Source of the DNA: Pseudomonadales bacterium
Lineage (GTDB): Bacteria > Pseudomonadota > Gammaproteobacteria > Pseudomonadales > Pseudohongiellaceae
Reading direction: 5' to 3'
Assembly (NCBI GenBank): GCA_012103535.1
Contig: WLWQ01000002.1
Span: 62,001-126,000, forward strand
Length of the DNA: 64,000 nt
The first letter of the stretch is position 1; each line of letters starts with the position of its first letter. A program made the translations under genes and the position numbers. The notes under the pieces are model-generated. The model was not told where the DNA came from and ran no database searches. It worked only from the letters and a program-made list of their open reading frames with translations. Of this stretch, positions 37,280 to 46,169 are shown in pieces.

Positions 37280-38487
37280 ACATAACACCGGTAAACAACG
37301 ACGCGCTCAAATTACTCGTTATCGATGATGATGTTGCAGTTTCAGACCTTATTGAATCTATTTCCAGGGACATGAAGTTTGCTGTCAATTGTGTCTATGA
37401 CTATGAGTCTATTGGCAGTACATACAGAAGCTTTCAACCAGACGTAATTTTTCTGGATTTAATGCTTCCCGGATATGATGGCGTAGAAGTGTTGCATTAT
37501 TTTGCGGAAGTCGGTTGCAAGGCCAAAATAATCCTGATCAGTGGTGTCGACAAAACTACCTTGGCCTCAGCAGGTGAAGTAGGTCGATTAAGTAATCTGA
37601 ATATCGTCGGGACTCTTAAAAAACCTTTTCTTATTGAAGATGTCGAAAAAACTCTACTTAATGAAGCGGACTCAACTTGTTGCTTTAGCTCCACGGCTTT
37701 TCAGAATCTGTTTGGCGCAGGGGAATTTCGCATCCTGGGTCAGCCTTGTATGGAGATTAAATCAATGGCTGGGAAAGAAATGTCGGACGTAGATATTTCG
37801 GTCAACTGGTATGGTCAAGCTGGGAAGTCTTTTATCCTATCAGACCAGTTTCTGCCGATGTTGAGTGCAGTCGATATGGCAAGCGAGTTTGACCATACCA
37901 TGCTGGAAATGACATTTGGGTTGTTTAGATCATGGATGGACCGTGGTATGGAATTTGGGCTCGTTATTCGACTTGATGACTCTTTATTTCTGGATGGGGG
38001 TTTATCAAGTTACCTGCTCAATTTGTCCAAGAAATGGGAGATACCTTCGAATCGATTAACTTTTGGAATTTCCGAATCGGTAGTTTCAAGTAAATCTGTC
38101 ATGGTATTGGATGTATTGACTCGGCTCCGCATTAACGGTTTCAATATCTCCGCGGAAATCAGAAACCCAGAGACATCGGAATTGGAGCGATTACTGCACT
38201 TACCCGTTAATGAATTACGACTCTGTGCATCGCTGATACAAAGTATATCTAAGAGCGTGGAAGCTGAATTTAATGTTAGTACATTGATTTCTATATGCGA
38301 TAAGCAGGGTCTGGCTACTCGCGCTGAAGGTGTTGAGAATGAAGCCACCATGAAGTTTCTCTATAGCTGTGGCTGCACTTCGGGTTTGGGGAGATTTTTT
38401 TCGGAACCGCTTAAGCTCCACGAGCTCGAAAATTTTGTATCCAATCCCAAAAAACCAGAAGAACTATCAATGCATGCTGTTAGTTAA
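37276..38487 (+). CDS. Receiver domain plus degenerate EAL-domain protein
   Basis: 403 residues. The N-terminal receiver (LVIDDDVAVSDLIE, phospho-Asp in IFLDLMLPGYDG near residue 61) is followed by an EAL fold (about 145-395). The EAL signature is absent: the position reads DVDISVNWYG, and later catalytic residues appear lost (NELRLCASLI in place of the usual KIDRSF). AEGVENEATMKFLYSCGC and GLGRFFSEPL keep the fold. It is therefore likely a c-di-GMP-binding or protein-interaction effector, not a phosphodiesterase. Coupled to the hybrid kinase by ATGA. Confidence 0.85.
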   Translation: MNITPVNNDALKLLVIDDDVAVSDLIESISRDMKFAVNCVYDYESIGSTYRSFQPDVIFLDLMLPGYDGVEVLHYFAEVGCKAKIILISGVDKTTLASAGEVGRLSNLNIVGTLKKPFLIEDVEKTLLNEADSTCCFSSTAFQNLFGAGEFRILGQPCMEIKSMAGKEMSDVDISVNWYGQAGKSFILSDQFLPMLSAVDMASEFDHTMLEMTFGLFRSWMDRGMEFGLVIRLDDSLFLDGGLSSYLLNLSKKWEIPSNRLTFGISESVVSSKSVMVLDVLTRLRINGFNISAEIRNPETSELERLLHLPVNELRLCASLIQSISKSVEAEFNVSTLISICDKQGLATRAEGVENEATMKFLYSCGCTSGLGRFFSEPLKLHELENFVSNPKKPEELSMHAVS

Positions 38488-38975
38488 TTCCTAGCAACAC
38501 TAAAATGTGGAAATAATGTACAGAAGGCTTATTCGCGTTTAGGTTCCTCAATTTCATGCTTGCCTGAGATTGGAGAAAATTTTCAGGACCGATGTTGAAG
38601 TTAGAGGGATTGGAAAGATTTAATCTATTGCAATTGCTCAAAGAAAAATTCTCCATTCGAAATTGTTTCCTTATTGTTATGTACTGTATATTCCAGTACA
38701 AATTCCCGCTGGAAATTTGAAAATAACAAGAGTCTTACTTTTTCTACACGGTAATGTAGCTGTGAGTGTCGGTATTCATTTGGGAAACCATACTCAGTTC
38801 GCCCATTGATTGAGGGAGAATAAAGCAGAATCGGCCCTTCCCATCATTGATGGAGCCTCTTTGAATTCACCCCATTTTTCAGATCCTTGCACTGCTTGAC
38901 CCTCCACATACTAGCTGGGAGAATCCGAAGCAATAACTCCATCTATCCCACAATAACAAAAGAAGGGGCTCGCTA
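38488..38975 (+). other. Intergenic region between the kinase pair and the secreted cluster
   Basis: 488 nt. I see no gene, tRNA or strong terminator. The only clear signal is the GGGG-rich SD (AAGGGG) eight bases before ATG 38976. It must hold a promoter for the secreted cluster. Confidence 0.4.
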
Positions 38976-39800
38976 ATGGTAATCCGACTTAAGCCCACTG
39001 TTTTCCTGCCTATTCTGGCGCTGCTTGCCGTCTTTTCGGCCAGTATTTCAGTAAATGCCCAGGAAATTGGTAACTATGAACCCGAGCCGGCCTGGGATGG
39101 TAATCCCGATCTCAATGGCATCTGGCAGGCAATTGGCACCGCGCATTGGGACCTTCAGGACCATGAGGCGAGTGCCGGTCTGCCAGAAATGGGCGCTATA
39201 GGAGCAGTTCCTCCTGGCGCAGGCGTAGTAGTAGGCGGAGAGATTCCCTACCAGGAAGCTGCGCTGCAACAGAAACAGGCGAATTGGGCTGGCCGACCGA
39301 CGGCGGATCCCGAAACCAAGTGTTATCTTCCCGGCGTACCCCGAGCGACCTATCTGCCGTATCCTTTCCAGATACTGCAAGGCACAGACAAGATTATGAT
39401 TGTGTATGGTTATGCGGAGGCGAATCGCACCATTCATATGGATAAAGAAAATCCAGAAAGAGCGCCCCTGGACACCTGGATGGGTCGTTCTCACGGCAGA
39501 TGGGAAGGTAATACCCTGGTTGTCGATGCCCGTGATTTTAATGGAGAAGCCTGGTTCGATCGTGCAGGCAATTTTGCCAGCAGCGCACTGGTAGTGACTG
39601 AACGCTACACTCCAATAAGTCCGGATGCCCTATTGTATGAGGCCACTATTGAAGATCCCACGGTGTTTACTCGACCCTGGCAAATTCGCATGCCGTTGTA
39701 CCGGCGCCTGGAGCCCAATGCCCGCGTAATTGAATTCAAATGTGTCGAGTTCTCCGAAGAGATTTTGTACGGCCATTTAATGAAGAATGAAGAAGAATAA
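38976..39800 (+). CDS. Secreted protein with the NPDLNGIW / SHGRWEG domain
   Basis: 274 residues, signal peptide ending near SVNAQ (residue 29). The mature chain opens PAWDGNPDLNGIWQAIGTAHW and ends with a domain containing GRSHGRWEGNTLVVDARDFNG and TERYTPISPDALLYEATIED. The same domain forms the C-terminal half of the next protein (39895-41652), so the two are paralogues in one cluster. I recall this domain as widespread in marine and soil bacteria but of unknown function. Strong AAGGGG SD. Confidence 0.75.
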   Translation: MVIRLKPTVFLPILALLAVFSASISVNAQEIGNYEPEPAWDGNPDLNGIWQAIGTAHWDLQDHEASAGLPEMGAIGAVPPGAGVVVGGEIPYQEAALQQKQANWAGRPTADPETKCYLPGVPRATYLPYPFQILQGTDKIMIVYGYAEANRTIHMDKENPERAPLDTWMGRSHGRWEGNTLVVDARDFNGEAWFDRAGNFASSALVVTERYTPISPDALLYEATIEDPTVFTRPWQIRMPLYRRLEPNARVIEFKCVEFSEEILYGHLMKNEEE

Positions 39801-39894
39801 AGAGTAGAGTAAGATTAAAACTGATCATTACAAAATAAATAGATACTTACAGATCACAACAGAATAGAAGACTAACTAATCGGAGGTTCGCACC

Positions 39895-41652
39895 ATGAAG
39901 TGCCGTACCACAATCGAAAAAATTTCCACCAATCTGTTCATCTTGTTGTCGGGCCTGGCAATACCCTTTGCAGTCAGCGCCGCAACCCCGCATCACATCC
40001 ATATTGCCTTATCTAATACCAGCGAAGCAGTGAACTGGTACCAGGAGCACCTGGATTGCGAATTGGCAGCAGGTCGCGACGATGTTGTAATTTGCGGCAA
40101 CACCGAGATTGAATTTTTTCTGGGCCGCACAGTGGGCGGGAGCGAAGGGACGGGTGTTGACCATATTGGTTTTTCCGTACCCGATCTGGATGCAAAAATG
40201 GCCGAGCTCGAATCCGTCGGCGTCCGTGGTTCTGGTGTCAGACTTATCCGTTTCGATGACGGTGCATTAGTGCGTGATATTCCAGGCCTTTTCAAAATTG
40301 CTTTTATCACCGATCCATGGGGAACCAAAATAGAATTAGTGCAAGATGAAGAGTTGCTCGGCTTTCATCACATCCATCTAAACTCTGTTGATCCTGGAGC
40401 AGCGCTCGATTGGTATAGTCAGGTACTTGATGGCGAACGGGATATTCTGAAAGGAATGTTAGAAGGTGTGTTGTTTGATGACATTTGGTTACTTGCTACC
40501 GAGTACACCGATGGCCGACCAGGAATTACTCAAGGTCGCACTATCGATCATATCGGTTTCGAAGTGGCCGACCTGGATGCAGCTGCAGCGCGCATGAATC
40601 AACTCGATGTGGAATTTCGGCAGGAGCCTATGGTTCCAGATGGTGCGCGTACTGATGCCAAGCAAGCATTCTTGCTCGGACCGGACGGTGTAATGATTGC
40701 CGTAGTTGAATCCGGTTGGGCAGGTATCGAGGAAGAAGAATTTGTAGCCGACAGTTCAGAATCTACCGTGCTCTATGTAGTGCCGAGAACTCCCTGGGAT
40801 GAGCCAGATCTACAAGGAATCTGGACAGCAGATGCCGCACACGGTATTCCCTTACAGCGTGGAGTCGATGCCGGTGAAGCCGGTGAATTGACTCCGGAAG
40901 AAGCGGCCGCACGTAGAGAGCGCGGAACTCTAAATAGTATCTGGGGTTACGACAGAGAATGGCGTGACACCACCCTTGGCTATGTTAAGACAGCGCCTTC
41001 TACCCAGATAGCCATGGTTGTCGATCCGCCTAATGGTCAATTGCCGGAAACAACAGCGGCATACAAACAGGTAGTTGCTAATGCGCCACCAAGAATCCCA
41101 CCGCAACGCGCCAGAACACCGGTAGATTTGGGAACCTATGTGCGCTGCATTACTCGTGGTCCGGTTGGTATGATGATGCCAAGTATTTACAACAATGGTC
41201 TGCAGATCATTCAGAGTCCGGGCAACATAGCCATTCAGAAAGAAATGATTCACGAAACAAGAGTTATTTCCACCGAGCCTCGCGAAGGGTATGGGGATGG
41301 TCTCAAAACCTGGCTCGGCGATTCCCACGGTCGCTGGGAAGGTGACACACTCGTTGTAGAAGTGAGAAACCTGAATGGTAGAACTTCTTATCTGGGTTCC
41401 AGCGAAGAGATGAAGTTAACTCAACGGTTTACCCGTACTGGGCCTAATACCCTGGAATATCAATTCACGGTAGAAGATCCTGCAGTATGGACTGAGCCCT
41501 GGACTGGAATGTTTACATTCGTCAAAGATGACAGTCAGTACGAACTCGTGGAGTACGCCTGTCACGAAGGCAATTATGGAATGACGAATACTTTAAGTGC
41601 TGCCCGTACGATTGATGCGCGTGAAGCGGAAGAAGCTGCTAACGAAGAATAG
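39895..41652 (+). CDS. Secreted fusion: two VOC domains plus SHGRWEG domain
   Basis: 585 residues with a signal peptide (LFILLSGLAIPFAVSAA). Two tandem glyoxalase/dioxygenase (VOC) modules follow: first HHIHIALSNTSEAVNWYQEHL with the GVDHIGFSVPDLDAKMAEL pattern (about 31-155), then FHHIHLNSVDPGAALDWYSQ with IDHIGFEVADLDAA (about 160-280). The rest (about 300-585) is the domain seen in the previous protein: DEPDLQGIWTADAAHG, GDSHGRWEGDTLVVEVRNLN and a tail with a late Cys. VOC modules usually bind a metal and act on vicinal oxygen substrates. An SD CGGAGG lies before ATG 39895. Function unknown; the architecture is unusual. Confidence 0.82.
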   Translation: MKCRTTIEKISTNLFILLSGLAIPFAVSAATPHHIHIALSNTSEAVNWYQEHLDCELAAGRDDVVICGNTEIEFFLGRTVGGSEGTGVDHIGFSVPDLDAKMAELESVGVRGSGVRLIRFDDGALVRDIPGLFKIAFITDPWGTKIELVQDEELLGFHHIHLNSVDPGAALDWYSQVLDGERDILKGMLEGVLFDDIWLLATEYTDGRPGITQGRTIDHIGFEVADLDAAAARMNQLDVEFRQEPMVPDGARTDAKQAFLLGPDGVMIAVVESGWAGIEEEEFVADSSESTVLYVVPRTPWDEPDLQGIWTADAAHGIPLQRGVDAGEAGELTPEEAAARRERGTLNSIWGYDREWRDTTLGYVKTAPSTQIAMVVDPPNGQLPETTAAYKQVVANAPPRIPPQRARTPVDLGTYVRCITRGPVGMMMPSIYNNGLQIIQSPGNIAIQKEMIHETRVISTEPREGYGDGLKTWLGDSHGRWEGDTLVVEVRNLNGRTSYLGSSEEMKLTQRFTRTGPNTLEYQFTVEDPAVWTEPWTGMFTFVKDDSQYELVEYACHEGNYGMTNTLSAARTIDAREAEEAANEE

Positions 41653-41698
41653 TTAAGCGATTAAAATTAACCGAATAACGATTTACGAGGTGAAGCTA

Positions 41699-42130
41699 AT
41701 GCGAATGCGTTTACTAATCAGTGTAATTGCTGCGATGGGTATGTCTCTTTTTGCTTTTACATCGATACAAGCCCACCACGCCTTCTCAGGCGAGTTCGAT
41801 TCAACTCAGCCAATCAATTTGCGCGGCAAAGTTGTAAAAATGGAATGGATCAATCCCCATGCCTGGCTGCACTTAGGAGTTGTTAATGACAACGGCGTGG
41901 AAGAAGTCTGGATGATCGAAGCCGGCCCCCCTGGCGCCTTGGTGCGAAGAGGATGGAGAAAAGATTCCGTAATTCCAGGAATCGAATTAGTGGTGCAGGG
42001 TTATAGAGCTATCGATGGCACCAACAAAGCCAACGGTAGAGAAGTAACCTTTCCCGATGGGCGAAGACTGTTTGCTGGCTCTTCCGGAACTGGAGCTCCA
42101 ATCGATGGATCTGATCCAACGGAGCAGTAA
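41699..42130 (+). CDS. DUF6152-family secreted protein
   Basis: About 143 residues from ATG 41699 (GAGGTG five bases upstream; GTG 41690 and ATG 41705 are alternatives). The signal peptide ends near SIQAH, and the mature chain begins HHAFSGEFDSTQPINLRGKV followed by VKMEWINPHAWLHL, the pattern of DUF6152, with conserved HHAF and NPHAW histidines. The tail has GREVTFPDGRRLFAGSS. Small secreted protein of unknown function, typically beside proteins of the PDLNGIW class, as here. Confidence 0.85.
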   Translation: MRMRLLISVIAAMGMSLFAFTSIQAHHAFSGEFDSTQPINLRGKVVKMEWINPHAWLHLGVVNDNGVEEVWMIEAGPPGALVRRGWRKDSVIPGIELVVQGYRAIDGTNKANGREVTFPDGRRLFAGSSGTGAPIDGSDPTEQ

Positions 42131-42201
42131 AGGAATTTCTGTGGTTGCCATCCATGGCGCGGCCAAAGAGTAATTTTTTGACTCCAGCCTCGCCGGGCCC
42201 T

Positions 42202-42224
42202 GCCACCAAGCTAAGCTTGGTGGC
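42202..42224 (+). repeat. Perfect 10-bp hairpin
   Basis: GCCACCAAGC (42202-42211), TAA loop, GCTTGGTGGC (42215-42224). No T-tract follows, so it is not a classical terminator; part of the hairpin cluster after the DUF6152 gene. Confidence 0.75.
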
Positions 42225-42238
42225 GCTCGAGCCGCGAT

Positions 42239-42311
42239 CAAAGCTGTCGCTTTGAATACTCTTGCTCTTACCCTTGGCGAGTCGTTCACCTCACGCAAAG
42301 CTTGCGCTTTG
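42239..42311 (+). repeat. Pair of near-identical 16-nt hairpins
   Basis: CAAAGCTGTCGCTTTG (42239-42254) and CAAAGCTTGCGCTTTG (42296-42311) share stem CAAAGC/GCTTTG and differ only in the loop. Their repetition, 57 nt apart, marks this as a repeat element rather than a chance fold. Confidence 0.6.
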
Positions 42312-42384
42312 TAAAAAACGCGAGGCCCACCCAACGGAAAACTAAATAGTCTTCTGCACAATAAAGGGCAAGTAAAATAGTAAA

Positions 42385-42431
42385 GGGGTCAATATAATTT
42401 GATTAGCTGATTGTGGGTCAGAATCAAATTA
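42385..42431 (+). repeat. REP-like palindromic element
   Basis: TAATTTGATT (42395-42404) and AATCAAATTA (42422-42431) are perfect 10-bp complements with a 17-nt loop. GGGTCA occurs at 42386-42391 and again at 42415-42420. The layout recalls REP sequences mobilised by RAYT transposases, though no transposase gene is in the window. Assignment from memory. Confidence 0.4.
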
Positions 42432-42628
42432 CTATGATTCCTTTGTTGTGTTACGTAAATGTACTCCGAAATTTCTCGAACCAACTCGGCGGATATTCAG
42501 TAATCTGTGCAACCAATTCATCAATCCAATAGATAAGATAAAATTGTCGATTTAAGATGTGCAGAATTTATTGCTGAAGATTTGCTAGTTGTGGAAGTCG
42601 AAAGCAATGCTTTTCCTACGATCCCTTT

Positions 42629-44848
42629 CTATTCAACTGATTTTGTAGACCAATACTCAAGTTTCGTTAAGAGATTGCTGCTCGATATAGGTTTGGATAA
42701 ATAGTCATTCATTCCCGACTGCAGACATGCTTCTCTATCGGAATCGGCAGAATTTGCAGTCATCGCAATTATCGGATTGCTATAGCCTTTTTCGCGAAGC
42801 TTTATTGTTGCTTCTGTGCCTGACATCTTTGGCATCTGCATATCCATCAGAATAATGTCGTACTCAGTAGCCATAGCCTTAGTTGCAGCTACGTCTCCAT
42901 TTTCCGCTTGATCTACAGAAATGCCAGATTTTTCCAGTATATGAGTCGCTAGTTTAGCGTTTACAGGATTGTCTTCCGCCAGAAGTACATGAAGTCCTTG
43001 TAGATCGATGGAGTGCAGTTCTGGCTTCGTCGTGGACGCTGTAAACTCACCTTCAGTATAAGGAATTGTCAAGGTGAAAGTACTGCCAACGCCTGGTTCG
43101 CTCTTAGCAGTTAATGTACCTCCTAGTAGCTCTGCAAGTTGTTTTGATATCGTGAGCCCGAGACCGGTTCCGTCAAACCGACTAGCTGCGTTCGATTGTG
43201 CTTGTTGAAACGGATCGAAGAGTCTTTCGAGAGCTTCACTTTCTATTCCGATGCCATTGTCAGTAACATCGAAGCAAAGGGAATCATCAGCCTGATGAAC
43301 TTGGATATTCACTTTTCCTTTTTCGCTAAATTTTACAGCATTAGTGATTAGGTTAATCAGAACCTGAGCACAGCGATGACGGTCGGTAACTATGTATTCA
43401 GCCACGTCATCATCGAGATCGATTGAGACATCAACCTGATTTCTGATTGCAAGTGGATGGATGATAGTTAATATGCTTTCCAGTTCACTGTTTAGTTTAA
43501 AAGGCTCGGGCCTGATGCTGATTCTATCCTCACGTAGCTTGGCGTAGTCGAGCACATCGTTAACAATATTGAGCAACATCTTTGATGACTGATAAATATG
43601 ATCAAGAAATTCCTTTACCTTTCCAGGTTCATGCTCCTCATTGATGAGCTCGCTATATCCGATTATTCCATTTAGAGGTGTGCGAATTTCATGGCTCATG
43701 CTCGCGAGAAACCGCTGCCTTTCAGCAGCAATTTCTGCCTGAACTTCCTGAATGCGCATGCGGTCACCGATTCGTCTTACTACAGCGAAAATGACCATAA
43801 CCTGAGCACCGACAGCAATTGCCATCACTACTTGTTGGCTGGGTGGGCTAATAAAAAGCAACACGAAGGGCAATGAGACTAGGGCAGCAGATGCCACTAA
43901 GAATCTAGATGCCGCGTCACCTCGAATCGAAGATATCAGGCTAGTGGTGACACCGAAAAAGCCTGTAGCTATTACAAATACAGCAGCAGATGCGTTACTC
44001 ACTGGAACGAAAACAGAAACTGCCATGTAAACGAAGCTTGCCCAAAAACAAACTTTCAATCCTTTTAGAAAAAAGTTTCCTGCCGCCGATTCTTGTAAAA
44101 AGCACCATCCGAACCACGCAGTTATTAGGCTTGCCAAAACGATTAGATGATTGCTTATTGCGACTAGAATTGTTGGGATTGCAGAGTTCGACATGAGATC
44201 TCCATATCCCCACGCTGAAACAACTGTTAGCAACCAAATTGTCAGTGTAACGGAAAGCCTTCCTGCATGTTGGTCTCGGAAAAATACTGAAAGAAACAAA
44301 GCGAGAACTGCCATCAATCCCATCGATCCGTAAAACATACCATCACGAAGAAGTCTTCCAGTTGTTATTGAGGATCCTTCAGATCGAGTTAACAACTGAA
44401 ACGGAACTTGCGATCCGGGGGAGATTTCAAGCTTAACTAGCAATTCGCTACCCCAATGAATATCTAGAGGAATCATAAATTCAGGATTCCAAATTGGGCG
44501 TTCATCGGTGGGAAGCAAATCACCGCCTACGGCGAGTTCTGCAGAATCATCTATCGAATAGATCTGGTAAGCGAGTAAATCGGAAGTCGCAAAGTACAGT
44601 ATTTCGGTGTCGCTATTTTCTAATTCGAGATGTAACCAGGCAGTTGTATCTTCAGACCGTATCGTATCGCTTAGTAGTTGTGAGTCTCCCATCGCTGCGG
44701 CTTGCACCGCCGAGGCCCAATCGACTGCATCAACAAGATAACTTAAGTTATCCTGCGCCCAGGCTTTAGTGCAAACCATGAACATCATGAGCGTGGCTAC
44801 AGATAATACTTTGGGTGAGCTAAAAATTGTCACGAAATTTGCGGGCAA
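42629..44848 (-). CDS. Hybrid histidine kinase with 7TMR-DISM-like sensor and receiver
   Basis: 739 residues, TTG start, with leader VLSVATLMMFMVCTKAWAQ. The N-terminal periplasmic domain (about 33-165) is jelly-roll-like as in 7TMR-DISM sensors; seven or so membrane helices follow (about 185-370), then the phosphoacceptor ASMSHEIRTPLNGIIGYSEL (His near 390), an ATPase domain (ITNAVKFSEKGKV, DNGIGIESEAL, GTGLGLTISKQL) and a receiver with Asp in DIILMDMQMPKMSG. Typical BarA-like layout without the Hpt domain. It stands alone on the minus strand. Ligand unknown; DISM domains often bind carbohydrates or small molecules. Confidence 0.9.
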   Translation of the reverse strand: MPANFVTIFSSPKVLSVATLMMFMVCTKAWAQDNLSYLVDAVDWASAVQAAAMGDSQLLSDTIRSEDTTAWLHLELENSDTEILYFATSDLLAYQIYSIDDSAELAVGGDLLPTDERPIWNPEFMIPLDIHWGSELLVKLEISPGSQVPFQLLTRSEGSSITTGRLLRDGMFYGSMGLMAVLALFLSVFFRDQHAGRLSVTLTIWLLTVVSAWGYGDLMSNSAIPTILVAISNHLIVLASLITAWFGWCFLQESAAGNFFLKGLKVCFWASFVYMAVSVFVPVSNASAAVFVIATGFFGVTTSLISSIRGDAASRFLVASAALVSLPFVLLFISPPSQQVVMAIAVGAQVMVIFAVVRRIGDRMRIQEVQAEIAAERQRFLASMSHEIRTPLNGIIGYSELINEEHEPGKVKEFLDHIYQSSKMLLNIVNDVLDYAKLREDRISIRPEPFKLNSELESILTIIHPLAIRNQVDVSIDLDDDVAEYIVTDRHRCAQVLINLITNAVKFSEKGKVNIQVHQADDSLCFDVTDNGIGIESEALERLFDPFQQAQSNAASRFDGTGLGLTISKQLAELLGGTLTAKSEPGVGSTFTLTIPYTEGEFTASTTKPELHSIDLQGLHVLLAEDNPVNAKLATHILEKSGISVDQAENGDVAATKAMATEYDIILMDMQMPKMSGTEATIKLREKGYSNPIIAMTANSADSDREACLQSGMNDYLSKPISSSNLLTKLEYWSTKSVE

Positions 44849-45547
44849 ACGATAACCGAACTAGTTTATTGATTAATTCAAGTATAGATGGTGAATGCGC
44901 TGGTGACCGCAAGTTTTTAGGGTCTTGAGTAACTCAAAAATTCGACGGAATTCATCTAATAGTTGGGCTAGATAACTATGCGATGATAGTTCTCGAGATT
45001 GGAATCGCTTTATGGCTTTTTTAATACAGAGATTTCCATTTCTTTCTAGTTATACTTTTAAACCAATCATTTTTGCGCAATGTCAATTCTCAATTATTCC
45101 TATTTAAAAGTATGTTATTAGCAAGCAAATGTTTTCGAATTTAAGCAGCTGGCTAATCTGATTACTTGACCAAAGCTTTTGTGCATGGCAATTGTGGTTA
45201 GAAATGCCATTGTCAGTATCAAAGTATTTACAATTCGATTGAGAAGAGTGTTAGTCAAGCCAATATGTATTCTGCGACTTGGAATGGTTTCGATGTTTAC
45301 ACAGATATGCGCATTCACAAACCACTAGTACGTTCACGCGCATCTAGGTGAGCTGTGTTGGTTTATTGATGACAGCGTGCAAACGGATACTCATTTTATT
45401 GTAAAATTGGCGATTGCGAATATTGGAAATAGTCTTCTGGCAGTAGATGGCATCTTCGCAGAATGTTAAGGATAAACCACAAGGTTTTTTCCTTCCAAAA
45501 ATGTGTCAATGTGAGTAATCGCCGAGAACACTAAAAAGGAGAATGCA
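44849..45547 (+). other. Long intergenic region
   Basis: 699 nt without a supported gene. A minus-strand frame of 66 codons (45118-45318) encodes one hydrophobic segment but has no SD and no family resemblance, so I leave it uncalled. The SD AAAGGAGA for the next gene lies at about 45536-45543. Promoters for both flanking genes should lie here. Confidence 0.4.
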
Positions 45548-46126
45548 ATGCGAACAATTATTGCTCTAGTTATACTATCCGGGGCCCTTTGTGTGGTACC
45601 TGGCTCTCTAGTAAGTGCAGCAGAAACGATAAGTGATGACTTAATCGCGCAGGAGCTTGAGCGAGCTACTACCGATCCCGACAGTGAAGTACTTTTTTAC
45701 GTTGAGGCACCTATTAATGAAGTATTTGATTTTCTGGTTAGTCGTTTGGCAGATTTTTCAGCAGATGTAAGTAGCGCGTCCTTTAACCATTCAGCCTCTC
45801 TTTCCCCCGGGCAATTGGGAGTGGGCTCCGATCGGATAGTCAATTTGGATGACGGAAAGATGCTGGTGCATCAGTTTCTCAGCGTAAATCGACCTGACTC
45901 TTTTGCTTATCTTACGGACATGGAACGATCCACCGCCGATATCCCGATTGATTATTCGATTGTCTATTACAGATTGACGGCTAACGGTGATAGTCAGACG
46001 ATCATGAATGTAACGGCTGTTTACAAATCCAGCTCCAGTCTACTCTCAATGTTTGTGCGTAGAGCGTTTAATTCCGCCTTGGAGGCTGACTTTAGTAAAG
46101 CAACAGAGATTTTGGGAGCTGAGTAG
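45548..46126 (+). CDS. Secreted SRPBCC-like protein
   Basis: 192 residues, signal peptide (ALVILSGALCVVPGSLVSA). The mature part resembles polyketide-cyclase/dehydrase (SRPBCC) proteins: VEAPINEVFDFLVSRLADF at the first helix and the C-terminal long helix FVRRAFNSALEADFSKATEI. These bind hydrophobic ligands in a central cavity. No enzymatic residue can be assigned. SD is excellent, 5 bases before ATG. Confidence 0.7.
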   Translation: MRTIIALVILSGALCVVPGSLVSAAETISDDLIAQELERATTDPDSEVLFYVEAPINEVFDFLVSRLADFSADVSSASFNHSASLSPGQLGVGSDRIVNLDDGKMLVHQFLSVNRPDSFAYLTDMERSTADIPIDYSIVYYRLTANGDSQTIMNVTAVYKSSSSLLSMFVRRAFNSALEADFSKATEILGAE

Positions 46127-46169
46127 ACTACCGATCTATTCAAACCCTTGTATATTTGCTATCAAAACT

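Larger units (their letters stand above)
42131..42628 (+). other. Intergenic region with a GC-rich hairpin cluster
   Basis: 498 nt without a supported gene. The first 200 nt are visibly richer in G+C than the flanks and full of short perfect hairpins, which are listed separately. An open frame on the minus strand across the hairpins is compositional and is not called. Confidence 0.5.

Noticed and set aside
42202-42224. GCCACCAAGC hairpin as terminator of the DUF6152 operon
   Set aside because: No T-tract follows the stem; kept as a repeat only.
41987-42361. Minus-strand open frame of about 124 codons across the hairpin cluster
   Set aside because: It overlaps the DUF6152 gene and the repeat hairpins, with no SD and no family resemblance; a by-product of composition.
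45118-45318. 66-codon minus-strand frame in the 699-nt gap
   Set aside because: One hydrophobic segment but no SD, no resemblance, and isolated.
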